Below the pieces are notes generated by a model. It did not search any database. It was not told the DNA's origin and saw only the letters and a program-made list of their open reading frames with translations. Positions 21,326 through 33,284 of a stretch of 64,000 nt of DNA are shown here, in pieces (position 1 is the first letter of the stretch; the number at the start of each line of letters is the position of its first letter). A program made the translations under genes and the position numbers. The stretch lies in contig JASPKZ010007430.1 in the NCBI GenBank assembly GCA_030220185.1, forward strand, positions 1 to 64,000. Direction: 5' to 3'. Source of the DNA: Diploptera punctata (lineage: Eukaryota; Arthropoda; Insecta; Blattodea; Blaberidae).

Positions 21326-22139
21326 ATTAATAAAAGAAAAAGATACGGCGCAAATAGTGGATATCCTAATTTCAATATAAATTTTGTTTTAAAATTGAAG
21401 CTTAGGAACGTCAAACATGAAAACGAACATGGATGATGCATACACAAACCATAAAAATAACAATATATAAAGCAGTATTTTCTATTTTAATCAAAATTAC
21501 AGTGGGGATTAACACTATGAGTCAATTTTCAATTTATAAATGAGTTAGATAAAATGTTTTTACATTACACCTCATAAATTTCCGTGTTTTAAAATTTGAC
21601 TAAATACGAAGGCAAAATGGCATTTGAAACTGGTATCGTGAAAATACAAACTTTATGGGGTGAGATGTAAAAACGTTTTTTCCAACTCATTTATAAACAG
21701 TACTTTCTAAGTTTTCTGAAAAATATATTGCCCATTGTGGTTGTGACGTAAGTTCCGGTATTCAAATGTTAGTCCAAGATTAATAAATATTTTATTGTAA
21801 TAGAATTGAAGTGCTATATTTTCAAAATTACATAGCAAAGAAACTGAAATTTAAGAAAATGAATTCCCTTACAATGACGAATTTAATAAATGTTCGCTTA
21901 ATTGAATCAATTGTCGACAAAAATTGATATGTCATCATATATATTTGTGGAAATGAACAGCGGTAAAATTAATCGGTACAAAATATTATCCAATAAATCT
22001 AACAAAATAAATTAGGTACTATATCTCTTACTCCTGTAAATTAATATGGTGTGCACTAACTTACCCCTCCTGTAACCTAATGAAACATATTACATTTCAC
22101 TTTACTATATAATCTAATCAATAATAAATAACGTTCCCT
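21326..22139. other. No gene recognised
   Basis: AT-rich. Related strings, AAAATGTTTTTACAT (about 21551) and its inverse ATGTAAAAACGTTTTT (about 21666), suggest a small decayed inverted repeat at about 21530-21705. Confidence 0.4.
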
Positions 22140-22148
22140 AGTTTAAAC

Positions 22149-22502
22149 ATATGTCCACCGCTGTGGTCTCGAGGTAGCATGCTGCCTTGTCACGCAGTGG
22201 GCCCGGGTTCGATCCCCGGTCGGGGCAGTTTTTCTGGGTGAGGTTTTTATCGGGGTTTTTCCTCGCCTGTAAGATAAACGTCAGGAAAACTTTAAGGCCC
22301 AAACGGTCCCCGAAATCATATGGCCATCATCCTTATCATTATCATCCTTACCATTCTCATTATCATCATCATCCTTCACCGGTGTGGAAAGCAACGGGAA
22401 GCTACCACACCTACACAATTCCCTAGTAAAGCTGCAAGCATAGCACGAAAATGCTATGATTGCAGTGAAGGACCTGCCTTCGGGCAGAATAACTATGGAT
22501 GG
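22149..22502 (+). mobile_element. tRNA-derived SINE, family A
   Basis: The most complete + strand copy: head CCACCGCTGTGGTCTCGAGG with A box, B box GGGTTCGATCCCC, conserved body, internal CATC/CATT microsatellite (22322-22375), and a tail ending GCCTTCGGGCAGAATAACTA. AGTTTAAAC flanks both ends (22140-22148 and 22503-22511) as the target duplication. Confidence 0.92.
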
Positions 22503-22973
22503 AGTTTAAACCTAACTAAAATAAATCTCACACACTCTTGTGCACTAATTCGGTATACCACTATCTTGCCGTGTCGCGTTCTATTAGACCTTATGAATGC
22601 ATGCACAAAGAAACCAGAACCTCGCTCAGCGTTGCATTGTACCTAGTAATTCGATGTAATATGTAGTAAACTAATAGGCAGAACGTGAAATAGTGCTTTA
22701 TAATATTTTTCAGATTTGTTTCAGCATTAACCGCATATTTTGTTTTATTTTTGGACATGTATAAGTTTAATTTTAAAACAAAAATTTATCTGGAAATTTG
22801 GTTGCCCACTTTTTGGCTCATAACGAAAACAGATAAAGTTTAATGACATCCAAACCAATATTGGTCTTGAAGTCATCAGTCAAATCGCCAGATCCCAGAA
22901 TTTAAACTAGAATCCTCGAACTCTAGACTCAGTCGGTATATTCGATATCCAAATAAATGCGTTTAATTTTCAG

Positions 22974-23027
22974 GTGATGGAGCAGATGAAGCAGATGAAG
23001 CAGATGAAGCAACTACTAGTCTTCCAG
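22974..23027 (+). CDS. Candidate 54-nt microexon with an acidic repeat (gene B?)
   Basis: TTTAATTTTCAG immediately precedes the segment and CCAG/GTATGTG closes it, both good splice-site matches. It contains a perfect 9-base repeat (GCAGATGAA, three times). In the phase that starts with two bases and ends with one, it encodes DGADEADEADEATTSLP. That phase joins in frame to the Ly-6 exon at 52202, which needs one base before TG and then reads V-IALTCHKC. An acidic linker between a signal peptide and a Ly-6 domain is plausible but inferred. The phase-0 reading (VMEQMKQMKQMK) cannot be excluded. Transcript data would decide. Confidence 0.4.
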
Positions 23028-23589
23028 GTATGTGTATATGTGGATATATATGTTTTGTACCTTGTTGGGGTGACTTTATACTATACTAAATATACAACTT
23101 ACCTTAATATTCAAAATTACAGAGTACTCGTATTAAAAATTGTCATCTTCAAAATCTGGGGACTAAATTTTGGCGGAAGTTTTGAAGCATATTGTATTTT
23201 AAATGTAAATTATATATCTCCATTGAACGCTTAATATAGCATTTTAAGGGGACCGCGTATCTTTATTTTGGTTGGAATTGTCTCTTATTATTCTGAAGTT
23301 TTAAGTCTCAACTCCACCGAAAGTGCCCTTTAAAAATAATAATTAGTCTGTAAGCTATTTAAACGGTAATACCCCTTCTCTTGCTGCACTGGGTACAATT
23401 TCCCAGATATACATCTGGAAAGCCTCATACTAGAATTATTAATGTACCCTATATCTGAAGAAGAAATTTCACTATATCTGTTGGTATTCCATGCTTCCAA
23501 CTTGAAGTATTATAGTATGTTCTTGTTTGAAGAGGAAGCTCATTTTTGTTAGAACTAATCTTTGGTTTTTAGCTGTGGTTTGTAGTTTT
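23028..23589. other. No gene recognised
   Basis: Non-coding sequence between the candidate microexon and a Mutator-like pseudogene. Confidence 0.4.
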
Positions 23590-24768
23590 CAGTGTAAAAT
23601 TATGAGGTCCAAAGAATTTGAAGAGAAAATCCCATTGAAACGGTAAAAAACTAGAGAAATGGTACTGGAAACAAATGTGGTGTTGTTAATAACAATATAG
23701 AAGAAATATTTCACACCAAGTAAATAAACTTACTACACCTTCACAGTCAAGTAATAACAGTGTACCTAGTATTTCTAATAGCAAACTAACGTCTTCAAGA
23801 AAACCGTATAGTGAGTTTACAAGTGTGTCTAGTACTGATGAAGATAAACTGGCTTCAGGTTTTCAGCTGGTGGATATGAAACTATTTATCAGCATTTGAG
23901 TACTTTGTAAAATGTAAATATTGCCTCAGTGAAAATTGTGTGTTTTGTTTTCTAATCTAAAGAATAGGATGATTTGGCCAGTAAGTTTGCACATATGTGT
24001 AAACATTATGAGGAAAAACATTAATTCTCTTCATCAAAAAAGTGTGACAAGCTTTATAAGTTTAATCTCATATTCGTGTATGGAATGCGCTGTATAGGTA
24101 AAGGAATGGCTTCAAGTAATGTACTGTGTTTAATGTTGAACATTCCAAATGCTCAAACTAAATTGATAAAATTTTGTTAGTGTTTATTGAAAATGTGGCA
24201 GATTAATTCATGAAAGGTACAGCATTAGAAGCTGTGAATGAAAACAATAGGTATGATATAACTGCAGCAGCCCTGGATGGCACTTCGCGAAAGCGTGGCC
24301 ATAATTCCAATCATAGTGTGGTGACCGTCACTAGTGTGGACACTGGCAAACTTTTATATGTACAGTGCTTTACAAAGTACTGTATGAGCTGTAAAAGAGG
24401 TAGAAAAACATGAAACCTCTGACAGAAACTATGATGGATCAAGTGGTGGCATGGAAGCGGAGGCTGCTGTGAAAATATTTCAATGTTCAGTGGAGATTAG
24501 AGCTGTAAAGTTACATATTTTACTTGGGAGATGGAAATATCAAAGCTTTAACAGAGTAATAGCAGCAGCAATGCCATGTGGTAGGAACTTTAAAATTCTA
24601 AAACTAGAGTGTATGAGACATTTTCATAAGAGAATGAGGTCTCGACTGAGATTATCGGTTCATGATTGCAAAGGAAAGAAATTAGATGATGATAATTGTA
24701 TTGGGGGCATAATATACTCATAGGTAGTGAAATAGAAAAACCGAAGACTATTATGACAAAGCTATAAG

Positions 24769-26918
24769 TAGAGCTAGGAATTTTAGGTACAAAATTTTGG
24801 TGAAAAAGGTGCTTTAATTTAGCAGAAAAATGTGCAAAAAAGGTGCAATTTTTTAAATAAAAGTTGCAAATTTCCCATGTAAATAATCATTAAAGATTAC
24901 CAAAACCAATTACAACAAGTAACTAACGACACAAAATTCACGCATGTTGTCTTATATTAAAGATTCTGTGTAAGACAAGTCCCAGAACATTATGTTATTT
25001 AAATCATAAGTCCAGAAAACTGTTAAAACAGATTATTTAACAACTCGATGTTTTTTTCAGTGAGGCTGCACCTTCAGTCACTAAGTAAATACTTGTATGT
25101 TGAAAAGAACGTTCCACATCAACAGATACAAGTGGTGCGTATTTTGTTAGCAGTCTGTAATTAAAATCCTTGTTTGTTGCAACGTCCTCCACATCAGGGT
25201 TCTTGGCTAAGCTCTGCTCTAGCTTCTTTTTTCCAATCCCCTCCAGTGCTGTCTTGGCATCCATCAAAATAGTCAATTATGAATCTTTCTCAAGACACTG
25301 CTCCTCCAATCTTGTAATGGCAATTGTCAAAAAAGTTTATCCATGCACAATAAGAAGTTCATCTTGCAACTCATGTTTACCTGCTAGTTCTCTGGCCTTT
25401 TTTACAGCTGAAGAATCATTTGGTATTTCATATAATAAATCGGATATAGCCTTAAAATTGTTACAAATAAACACCGCAGCCTTCAGTCAAGTACCCCATC
25501 CAGTGAGAACCGGGGAAATTGGAAAGGAAGTCCGGTAACTTCTACATACTTTTCTATCCTAGCAGGAGCCTTTTTCAGCAAACTTCTTAATGCAAGACAA
25601 ATATTCATTTGCATATGAATATTCATCTTTTATTGCCTCACAAACTCGATGCAATGCATGTGCAATACAGGTGACATGTGTTAGATTAGAGTACATAGGT
25701 TTGAGGTTAGCAATGGCCAATAACATGTACGGTGCTTGGTCTGCAAGTACTAGCCACACTCGATCATATAGTATTTCATCAGGCCACAGCACAAAACACG
25801 CATTGTTGAAACTTTGCATCACACTGGCATTGTCTGTTTTGTTCAGAAAATAGGTTTTCAACAACATGGGTTTACTTGCTTTCCATTTAGAGGTGCTACT
25901 AAAATATTTAGAACATATCTCAACTGTCTATCAGTGGTTACATCTAATACGAAATATACTGGATTTTCACCTACTACTTGCCTGATCTGTTTTAATTTTT
26001 CTTCATGCAGAGATTGAAGGTATGATTTTCGTAAGGTACTCTCATCTGGGACAGACTTCCCAGTATATTTCTCCAAATATGCTTTCATAATAGGGTTGTT
26101 AAGCTTGGAAAGAGGGATACCACATGCCACAAATGTCTTTGCTGTATCATTAAAAAATTCGTATTTATTGAACTTGATGAAGCCAATGTCTCGCCAATAA
26201 ACTGTTGTCGCACTACACCTTTACTGCTTCGTCGTTCCTTATTTTTCACATGTTTTGCACTACTCATATGCTGCGTAACACGAATGCATTGATGTTTTTC
26301 ATCAATTGTTATTGAAATATCACAAAGAATGCACCTGATAACAGATCCGTCACTCTGAATTCCATCTGCACTAAACTTTTTAACAATATCACGTAGTTTA
26401 TAGGAGTTCACTTTCGGTTTCGGCAAACTGTATACTGGTAACTCAGGAAAATAGCAGACCGCACTAGTCAAATATTATTTTGAACTGAAACATTTATTCA
26501 CGCACTCGACAACCTTCCTTGCTTCAACAATAGCTTTCGCATAACTGTGGTGCAATGAGATGCAAACTAATTTAAAAGGAATAGCCTAACGGGATTGCAC
26601 TGAAGTGGAAGTAATGTGATGTGGACTGATACCACATATCGTTACCAACCCTTGAAATCGTATTTGAATAAATGTAATATATATATATATATATATTATT
26701 TTGGTAATAAAATATTCCAAAGGAGACAAAAAAGTTTGAAAAGGTGCAAAATGTGCTTCCATTAAACAAAAGGTGCAAAAAGGTGCTAGCATTCAAGGTG
26801 CAAAAAGGTGCAACTAAAACACAGTTAGGGGCATTTATTTAATGTTTTCTTTGCAATAGTAGCTAATTTGAACATTATAGTAACAAAAAAAGTGCAGCGC
26901 CTAAAATTCCTAGCTCTA
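24769..26918 (-). mobile_element. hAT DNA transposon with 8-bp target duplication
   Basis: A 2150-bp element ends in inverted repeats of about 19 bp (left TAGAGCTAGGAATTTTAGG, right its complement) between perfect GCTATAAG duplications (24761-24768 and 26919-26926). The 8-bp duplication and encoded transposase identify hAT. The subterminal regions are rich in the hexamer AGGTGC (about 24800-24860 and 26735-26815), likely transposase-binding sites. It landed inside the Mutator-like pseudogene and is therefore younger. It contains an (AT)n tract at 26677-26696. Confidence 0.95.
25037..26471 (-). pseudogene. hAT transposase with BED-type zinc finger, frameshifted
   Basis: Reading from 26471 down, the N-terminus PKPKVNSYKLRDIVKKF leads into a zinc finger (CILC at the start, QHMSSAKH at the end) like the BED/CGGBP1-type finger of hAT elements. 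The middle (26130-25858) has VPDESTLRKSYLQSLHEEKL and PVYFVLDVTTDRQLRYVLN. The next piece (25867-25559) has LADQAPYMLLAIANLKPMY and HVTCIAHALHRVCEAI. The C-terminal dimerisation region survives as YRLLTKYAPLVSVDVERSF (25276-25037). The pieces are in different frames, so several indels have broken it. In the intact family the enzyme excises and inserts the element in the nucleus. Confidence 0.88.
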
Positions 26919-27635
26919 GCTATAAGAGAAAACACAAGTGATGTGGATAAAATGACGAAGATAATATTGGCTACTTTCTTTCATACAATTTCCAGAGATG
27001 AGAAACCAGTTAATGGATTGTTCCCTGAGAATTCACGGTGCAGGTATAATTTATTCTCCTCATAGGTCAAAGTTCAAACACCGTGGTTTACAAGAGGTCA
27101 TCGTGGAGCAAATTAAGCTAATATACAGAGACCTAGCTCATCCAGACGTACTCAGAAAGTGCATACATAGTCGAGCACAAAATCTGAATTAATCGTGCAA
27201 CTAAATGTAGGTGTTCTGGAAGCAGTAATCTCCTTCTATATGGGAAATACTGAGAGGCCCAAAGTCCTATAGCAGCTGGGAATTGATCCGGTTGTCAACA
27301 AAATTAGACAAATCAAGGCGATGGATTCTATGCCACCATTCGTCACAATTTCCACACTTTACCCAATCATCGTCAAAAGACTCGCCATACCCGAATTGGC
27401 TATTTTATCATGGTCATTAACCCGATTTTGTTTTATGTGGAAGGTGCTACGAAAAATGCATTTCAACCAAAAACTTCTTATCCTGACCTTTATTTTGCTT
27501 GAGATTCAAGGCAGGATTTATTTTGGATTGCTTTTCATTGTTATGTGCTTCTATTTTTTCCTAAATGGCGATTCTAAAATAATTTCTGATTTCTTTGATT
27601 AAATTGATCTTTTTACAAAGAATAGGACATGTTTC

Positions 27636-28330
27636 CTACAGCTGATCCTTAGACGTCGATGGCTGTGGTGAAATTGTACAGTCAGCTGAGTTGTGTGATC
27701 CACATTCCTTTTCATTTTTGAAGATTTTCAGAGAAGAAACAGCATCAACAGGGTCGCAACCCTCCTCCATGAAAATATCTGGATTGTATGGAAATATTTC
27801 AGTGGCAGCAAATACTCTTTCTTCCTTTCTAACCGTTGCAACTTTTGAGTAGGAAGCACGGAACAATTCAGACCTGCGGAACAGTTCCACCTGAGTCATT
27901 ACTAATCACTTTTCAACCTCCGCTACATAGGCTGTTTTAAGTGGACCAAAAATCCGTTGTCCAAAGGTTGATGTCTATGGATGGTGTGTGTTAGTAAGAC
28001 TAACAAGGAGATGAAATTTTAATGGCAATATAATATTACAGAGAGGGAACAATGGGCGTCTGATTATCTAAAATTAGGAGAACAGGATCATCTTTCATTG
28101 GCTTTGTGTGTTGAGAAAAATGCTTCAACCAGTTCGGTCAGCAATCATATATCCACTTTCTGAAATCAATAGAAGTGTTCCAACTGGAGCTTCATTGTAC
28201 AGAGCTGGATTCATTCTTTTTGGAGCAAATATCATAGCTGGAGGGACATACACTCCAGAGATATTCCTCTTAATTAACTAGTTGCCATTATTATTTTCTC
28301 CCTTAATTAATTCAGGTTTTCTACAATTTT
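27636..28330 (-). pseudogene. pogo-like (CENP-B/DDE type) transposase remnant
   Basis: On the minus strand, from about 28160 down, WLKHFSQHTKPMKDDPVLLI precedes LDN, the catalytic LxLDNH region of pogo-like transposases (the His is lost), then decayed sequence with stops. The open piece 27899-27636 (87 aa) carries RRSELFRASYSKVATVRK and FAATEIFPYNPDIFMEE, the usual C-terminal FRATGI-PYNP motif. No terminal repeats were found. Confidence 0.78.
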
Positions 28331-28334
28331 GTTA

Positions 28335-28955
28335 TTCAGGGACTACTGATCCAACAAAGGCTAATGGAGGGACTTCAAACACAATAAGAAGTCTATTTGG
28401 AAACAATTTGTCTTATATGGTCTTAATATTATACCTAGCCTCTTATTTAATGAAATAAAATTTTCTATTTAATCTGTCTTACGTGTTTTCTCTTAGGTAT
28501 TCTGTAATCTTAAGGTAAGTATTGAATGAACTTTTGTTTCTATTTGGTGTAAAATTCCTATTTTACATGTATATGAAAACTACTCACTATGACAAAGAAA
28601 CAACAAATGAGAAATTAATAAAAATACATTGAGGCTCCAATTTTTTGAAACTTAAAAAAATTGAGATATCCAAAACCTTGGACACCTTAGTCATATATTT
28701 AAACACGTATTCAAAATTCTCTCACAGTTCTACTGGTCAACTGGTAGCCTAGAATTTTTTTTTCAGAATTTTAATAACTCATATTAAAAGTAAGATATAT
28801 TTTAAATGTTTAAATAATATTTGTAATAATATTTTAAAACGTGAATTTATTAAATAATTATAAATTTAAACTCTAAATGAATTAACTTAATAATTTCATA
28901 AATGGACATCCCAGCCAGAAGAAAAAAATCAATCAGTATAAAATGATATCAGATT
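28335..28955. other. No gene recognised
   Basis: AT-rich sequence without a supported feature. Confidence 0.4.
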
Positions 28956-29179
28956 ACGGAAAACTTTAATGTCCATTAATTAGAAGAAGAATCGATTAGA
29001 CAGCTACATAAACAAATGTCTAAATCTGTACTTAACAAAGAGGCCCATAAATGATGATAAAGCAGCAACAGAGTATTAGAAACAAGGAAGAAAAATTAAG
29101 AATAGAGAGGGCTAAAGGTATCGAATAACAATATAGAAATCTGATTAAAATGTAGAAAGAGACATGAATAAAAAAACTC

Positions 29180-29650
29180 TTTCAAACTACCAATGACAAT
29201 TTAATTTAATACAAACAAAAATTAACAATCGTTCGTAGAGAAATTAGAAAAATCTATAATATAGAATATGACGTTCATGGCAGACTGGACAAGGCCTACA
29301 AAATTTTAATACGAGTACATTTGTGTAAGAAAGAAAGAAAGACATGATCTACAATTAAATTTAATACCAGAAGAAACATGGTTACAATAGTATCAGGATT
29401 TATGGACAGAAAAGAAGAAAACAATTTAACTTACATTGATGAACATATAAATTCTATTACATATGGTAAAATAATATCATCTCTTAATAACTTTACGAAT
29501 AAAAAGTTTCTAAGAAGAAAATATTGACATTGAATTAATAAAATATTCTTCATTACCTATAAAACCATGGCTATTAGATTTCATGAACATTTGCTAGAAA
29601 TATGGACATATACCTGAACAAATGTAAAGTAGGTAAAATATGTCCAATAT
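29180..29650 (+). pseudogene. LINE fragment: linker and start of reverse transcriptase
   Basis: Broken + frames include QDLWTEKK, YIDEHINSITYGKIISSL, and a decayed KAPGEDNI-like stretch followed by DIELIKYSSLPIKPWLL and GHIPEQM. This is the region just before and at the first RT blocks of non-LTR retrotransposons, from a family different from the RTE-like element next to it. It is heavily mutated and stops where the minus-strand RTE begins. Confidence 0.65.
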
Positions 29651-29651
29651 A

Positions 29652-32600
29652 TTACTTACTTACTCTTACTCACTGGCACTATCGAACCCGTAGGTTCATG
29701 GCCGCACGGACATAAGCTCTCCATACATCCCTATCCTGAGCTAATGCTTTCCAATCATTCCCTGTATAATCTACTTCCCTCAAATCATAGTTAATGTTGT
29801 TCTCCCACCTCATTCTTGGTCTACCAACTGGGCGTTTTCCTTCTGGCTTTCCTACAAGAAGTTTCCATGCACGTCTTTCATTCCCCATACGCGCAACATG
29901 TCCTGCCCATCGCAGTCTACGGGACTTAACTGTTCTTATTATATCTGGCTTCCTATAAAGACCATGTAGTTCATTGTTATGTAGTCTTCTCCATTCACCT
30001 GTCTGTTCATCTCTCTTTGGTCCAAAAATTTTCCTAAGAACTTTATTCTCAAATACTCGTAATCTCCTTTCCTCCCTTAAAGTAAGAGTCCATGTTTCGC
30101 ACCCATATAATATAACTGGTAGAATAATAGTTTTATATATTTTCAGCTTAACGTTTTTTGAAAGGAGTTGGGACATCAAAAGTCTCTGCAATGCATAATA
30201 GCATGCATTTCCAGAATTGAGCCTATGTTTAATTTCTTTGTGCATCTCATTCCTATTTGTGATTATTGTTCCTAGGTATTTGAATTCAGCCAATTCCTCA
30301 AAATTTCCCTCATTTGTCATTAGCTGTCCATTTCCATTATATAATGTATTTCTACGTGTGACCATATATTTAGTTTTACTGATATTTACTTCCAGTCCTA
30401 ATTTCTTAGTGTTACTCAATAGTGTGTGCGTGTTGGCCTTTAGTATCTCCTCGCTATCGGCCAGTAGTACTACATCATCAGCATAAACTAACAGCTTATT
30501 AATACCATTCAGTTGTAAGCCTTCCTCATTCTCTAAAGATTTAATGGCATGCTCTAGTACAAAATTAAATAGTAGAGGAGATAGTGCATCTCCTTGCTTC
30601 AACCCATTCTGGATTTCAAAAGTGTCTGAAAACTGTTTGCCTACACGCACCCTACTCGTTGAGCCATTTAGACACATTCGTATAAGTCTAACTAACTTTT
30701 TAGGAATTCCGAACTCCAGCAGGATACTATATAACTTCTCCCTCTTAATTGAATCATATGCTTTTTTGAAGTCTACATATAGTTGATGTACAGTACCATT
30801 ATATTCCCATTTCTTTTCTAAAATCTGTCTTATACTAAAAATCTGATCTGTTGTAGACCTGTTTCTTCTAAATGCACATTGATGATCTCCTAGAATGTCA
30901 TCAATATAGGGAGTAAGTCTGCTTACTAATATATTTGTTAGAATTTTGTACGAAGTTGAAAGTAATGAGATGCCCCTATAGTTGTTGCAATCAGTTTTAT
31001 CTCCTTTCTTATAAATTGGTACGATAATTGATTCCTTCCATTCATCTGGAAGAGCTTCTTTTTCCCAAATCATACTAAGCAACCAGCGTATCTTGTCCAT
31101 CAATTTTTCTCCCCCTGATTTTATCAGTTCTGCTGGGATCTCATCTGAACCTGATGCTTTATACATCTTCAATTTTTCAATTGCCATTTCAACCTCTAAT
31201 GCACTTGGCTCTGCGACTAGCATTTCTGCTGTCTGTAACTTATCCTCCTCAATGTCCTGTTCTGTATGTACATTTAATAGCTGATTAAAATAACTTTTCC
31301 ATCTATTTAATATACTCTTGGAATCTGCAATCATATCCCCATTTTCATTCCGAATTATGTTTGTTCTAGCCTGAAACCCTTTCTTCTCTATACTAATTCC
31401 CTGATATAATTCTCTAATGTTCCTATTTTTTGCATTCATTTCAAGATCATTAATCTTCTCTCTCAAATATTCCCTCTTTTTACTCTTTAGTAACTTGGTG
31501 GTTTCCCGTCTAACACTACCCAATTGCTCTAAATTTACCTCATTTGGCTCGTGTAACCATTTCATTTTTGCTAGCTTTCTTTTCTTTACAATGTCGGCAC
31601 ATTCCTCATCAAACCATTTCTTGTTTTGCCTCTTTTTTAAACAACCAATGCTTTCTGATGCTGACAATTTAATAGTATCTCTTATAGCCTCCCATTCTTT
31701 ATTTATATCAGTTTCTTCTTCGTTTGCCACATTGTCATCTGAAGATTCCAGTACTTCAAATCTATTAGCAATTTTGATTTGGTATTCTTGCCGCATTTCA
31801 TCATTTTTCAAGTTTTTTAATTCATATTTTACAGAATCATCTTTAGCGTTTGTTCCTCTCATAAGCGATAGCCGTTGTCTGATTTTCACCCTGACCAGAT
31901 GATGATCTGAATTGCAGTCTGTCCCTCTAACTGATCTAACATCAATGATGCTACTGTGCCAGCGTTTATCCACTAATACATGATCTATCTGGTTCCGAGT
32001 TTCTCCATCTGGGGACGTCCAGGTGTATTTATGAATATCCTTATGCTGAAATGTTGTGCTCTTAACAATGAGATTCTTTGATGTGGCAAATGTGACTAAT
32101 CTAACCCCGTTGTCGTTACTATCTTCATGAAGACTGAATTTGCCTATTGTTGGTTTGAATATATCTTCCCGCCCCACTTTTGCATTAAAATCTCCTAAGA
32201 CAATTTTCATATGATATCGTGAAAGGCTATCAAATAAGCATTCTAATTCTTCATAGAACTCATCCTTGATCTTGTCATCTTTATCTTCTGTGGGGGCATG
32301 TACATTTACAATTATAAAATCATGTCGTTTACCCTTTAGAATTATGTATGATATCCTATCACTAACAAACTTAATATCTCGGGATAGCGGATAGGATCCT
32401 CCTCCTGACTAAAAAACCCGTTCCAAATGCAGGTCTTTCTGCACCCCCATAGTATAATGCAAAGCTTCCTGATTCCTGACTACCTTCTCCTGGCCACCTA
32501 ACTTCCTGTAAAGCGACTATATCCAAGGGCGATTTATCCAATTCCCGCGTTAATATCTCTAGTGCCCCGCTATTGTATAAAGTCCTAACATTCCATGTTC

Positions 32601-32936
32601 CTAGGAACATGTCCCTGTGTTTGAGCCTTTGGCATGGGTTCCCTGAAGTAGTCCCCGCCCGGAGAACCGAATGGGGGACTATTTGACCTCCGGAAAATTT
32701 TACCCCAGTAGAACCCATGTCCGCATTTCTTGACGGTTGTATTTTTACGGTGAAAGATCGTCACTCTTTCGACCAAGGTACTTATTTCGTCTGGCTTATC
32801 ACCTTCGACCAGTCCGGCATGGGTAACCCTATCGGCAGCAATGCTACCGCCGGCATAGCTCTCAGGATCATTTAAGCACACAAGCCACTCCACCACGACA
32901 AGGTAAAGATACCATATACATATATATCCATCCATC
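29652..32936 (-). mobile_element. RTE-like LINE, nearly full length
   Basis: The largest retroelement in the window. On the minus strand it has a short 5' region, an apurinic-type endonuclease, a reverse transcriptase and a conserved 3' end (GGCCATGAACCTACGGG, GATAGTGCCAGT). It ends in a short tandem tail (AGTAAGTAAGTAA in element orientation), as RTE-type elements do, instead of poly(A). At least seven fragments elsewhere (2.2, 36.8, 37.65, 38.95, 41.5, 45.0 and 50.2 kb) derive from this family. Confidence 0.9.
29679..32718 (-). pseudogene. Endonuclease/reverse transcriptase of the RTE-like LINE, one frameshift
   Basis: The N-terminal piece (32718-32371) carries the endonuclease start: GTWNVRTLYNSGALEIL, then ALQEVRWPGEGS with the metal-binding Glu. 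A frameshift lies at about 32375-32400. The second frame then runs open through VNVHAPTEDKDDK and, from Met 32210, for 843 aa. This frame holds GDFNAKVG (residues 6-13), NQIDHVLV (about 74), SDHHLVRVKI (about 100), RT blocks including KASGSDEIPAELIK, the catalytic YADD at residues 576-579, and a C-terminal RRLRWAGHVARMGNE. The protein would nick target DNA and copy its RNA there. I see no internal stop in the long frame, so a single indel may be the only lesion. The codon-level state needs an alignment with other copies. Confidence 0.9.
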
Positions 32937-33056
32937 CATATTAATTCTGTCCGAAGGCAGGTCCTTCGCTGCAATTATAGCATTTTCATGCTATGCTTGT
33001 AGCTTTACTAGGGAATTGTAGGCGTGGTAGCTTCCCGTTGCTTTCCACACCGGTGA

Positions 33057-33094
<38 letters not shown>

Positions 33095-33284
33095 AATGAT
33101 AAGGATGATGATGATGGCCATATGATTTCGGGGACCGTTTGGGCCTTAAAGTTTTCCTGACATTTGTCTTACAGGTGAGGAAAAACCCGATAAAAACCTC
33201 ACCCAGAACAACTGCCCCGACCGGGGATCGAACCCGGGCCCGCTGCGTGACAAGGCACACGCTACCTCGAGACCACAGCGGTGG
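32937..33284 (-). mobile_element. tRNA-derived SINE, family A
   Basis: A minus-strand copy with tRNA head, B box and an internal (ATC)n tract (33059-33115). Its 5' end abuts the truncated Tc1 copy 3 at 33284/33285, and its 3' end lies next to the RTE-like LINE. Confidence 0.92.

Larger units (their letters stand above)
23590..27325 (+). pseudogene. Mutator-like transposase remnant, interrupted by a hAT element
   Basis: Fragments in several + frames follow the order of the Mutator-like transposases common in arthropods. These include GFQLVDMKLF (about 23860), MRCIGKGMASSNVL-like (about 24085-24125), NRYDITAAALDGTSRKRGH with VVTVTSVDTGKLLYV (24210-24413), GSSGGMEAEAAVKIFQ and LECMRHFHKRMRSRL (24437-24700). 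After the hAT insertion come ATFFHTISRDEKPVNGL (26965-27030), HRGLQEVI-EQIKLIYRDL, HPDVLRKCIHSRAQNLN (27080-27190) and GNTERPKVL-QLGI (27240-27290). The family is tentatively assigned from these motifs. Stops and frameshifts show it is dead. The hAT split it at 24761-26926. Confidence 0.75.

Noticed and set aside
29974..31902. Several + strand frames of 60-161 codons across the RTE-like element
   Set aside because: Antisense shadows of the 843-codon minus-strand reverse transcriptase frame.
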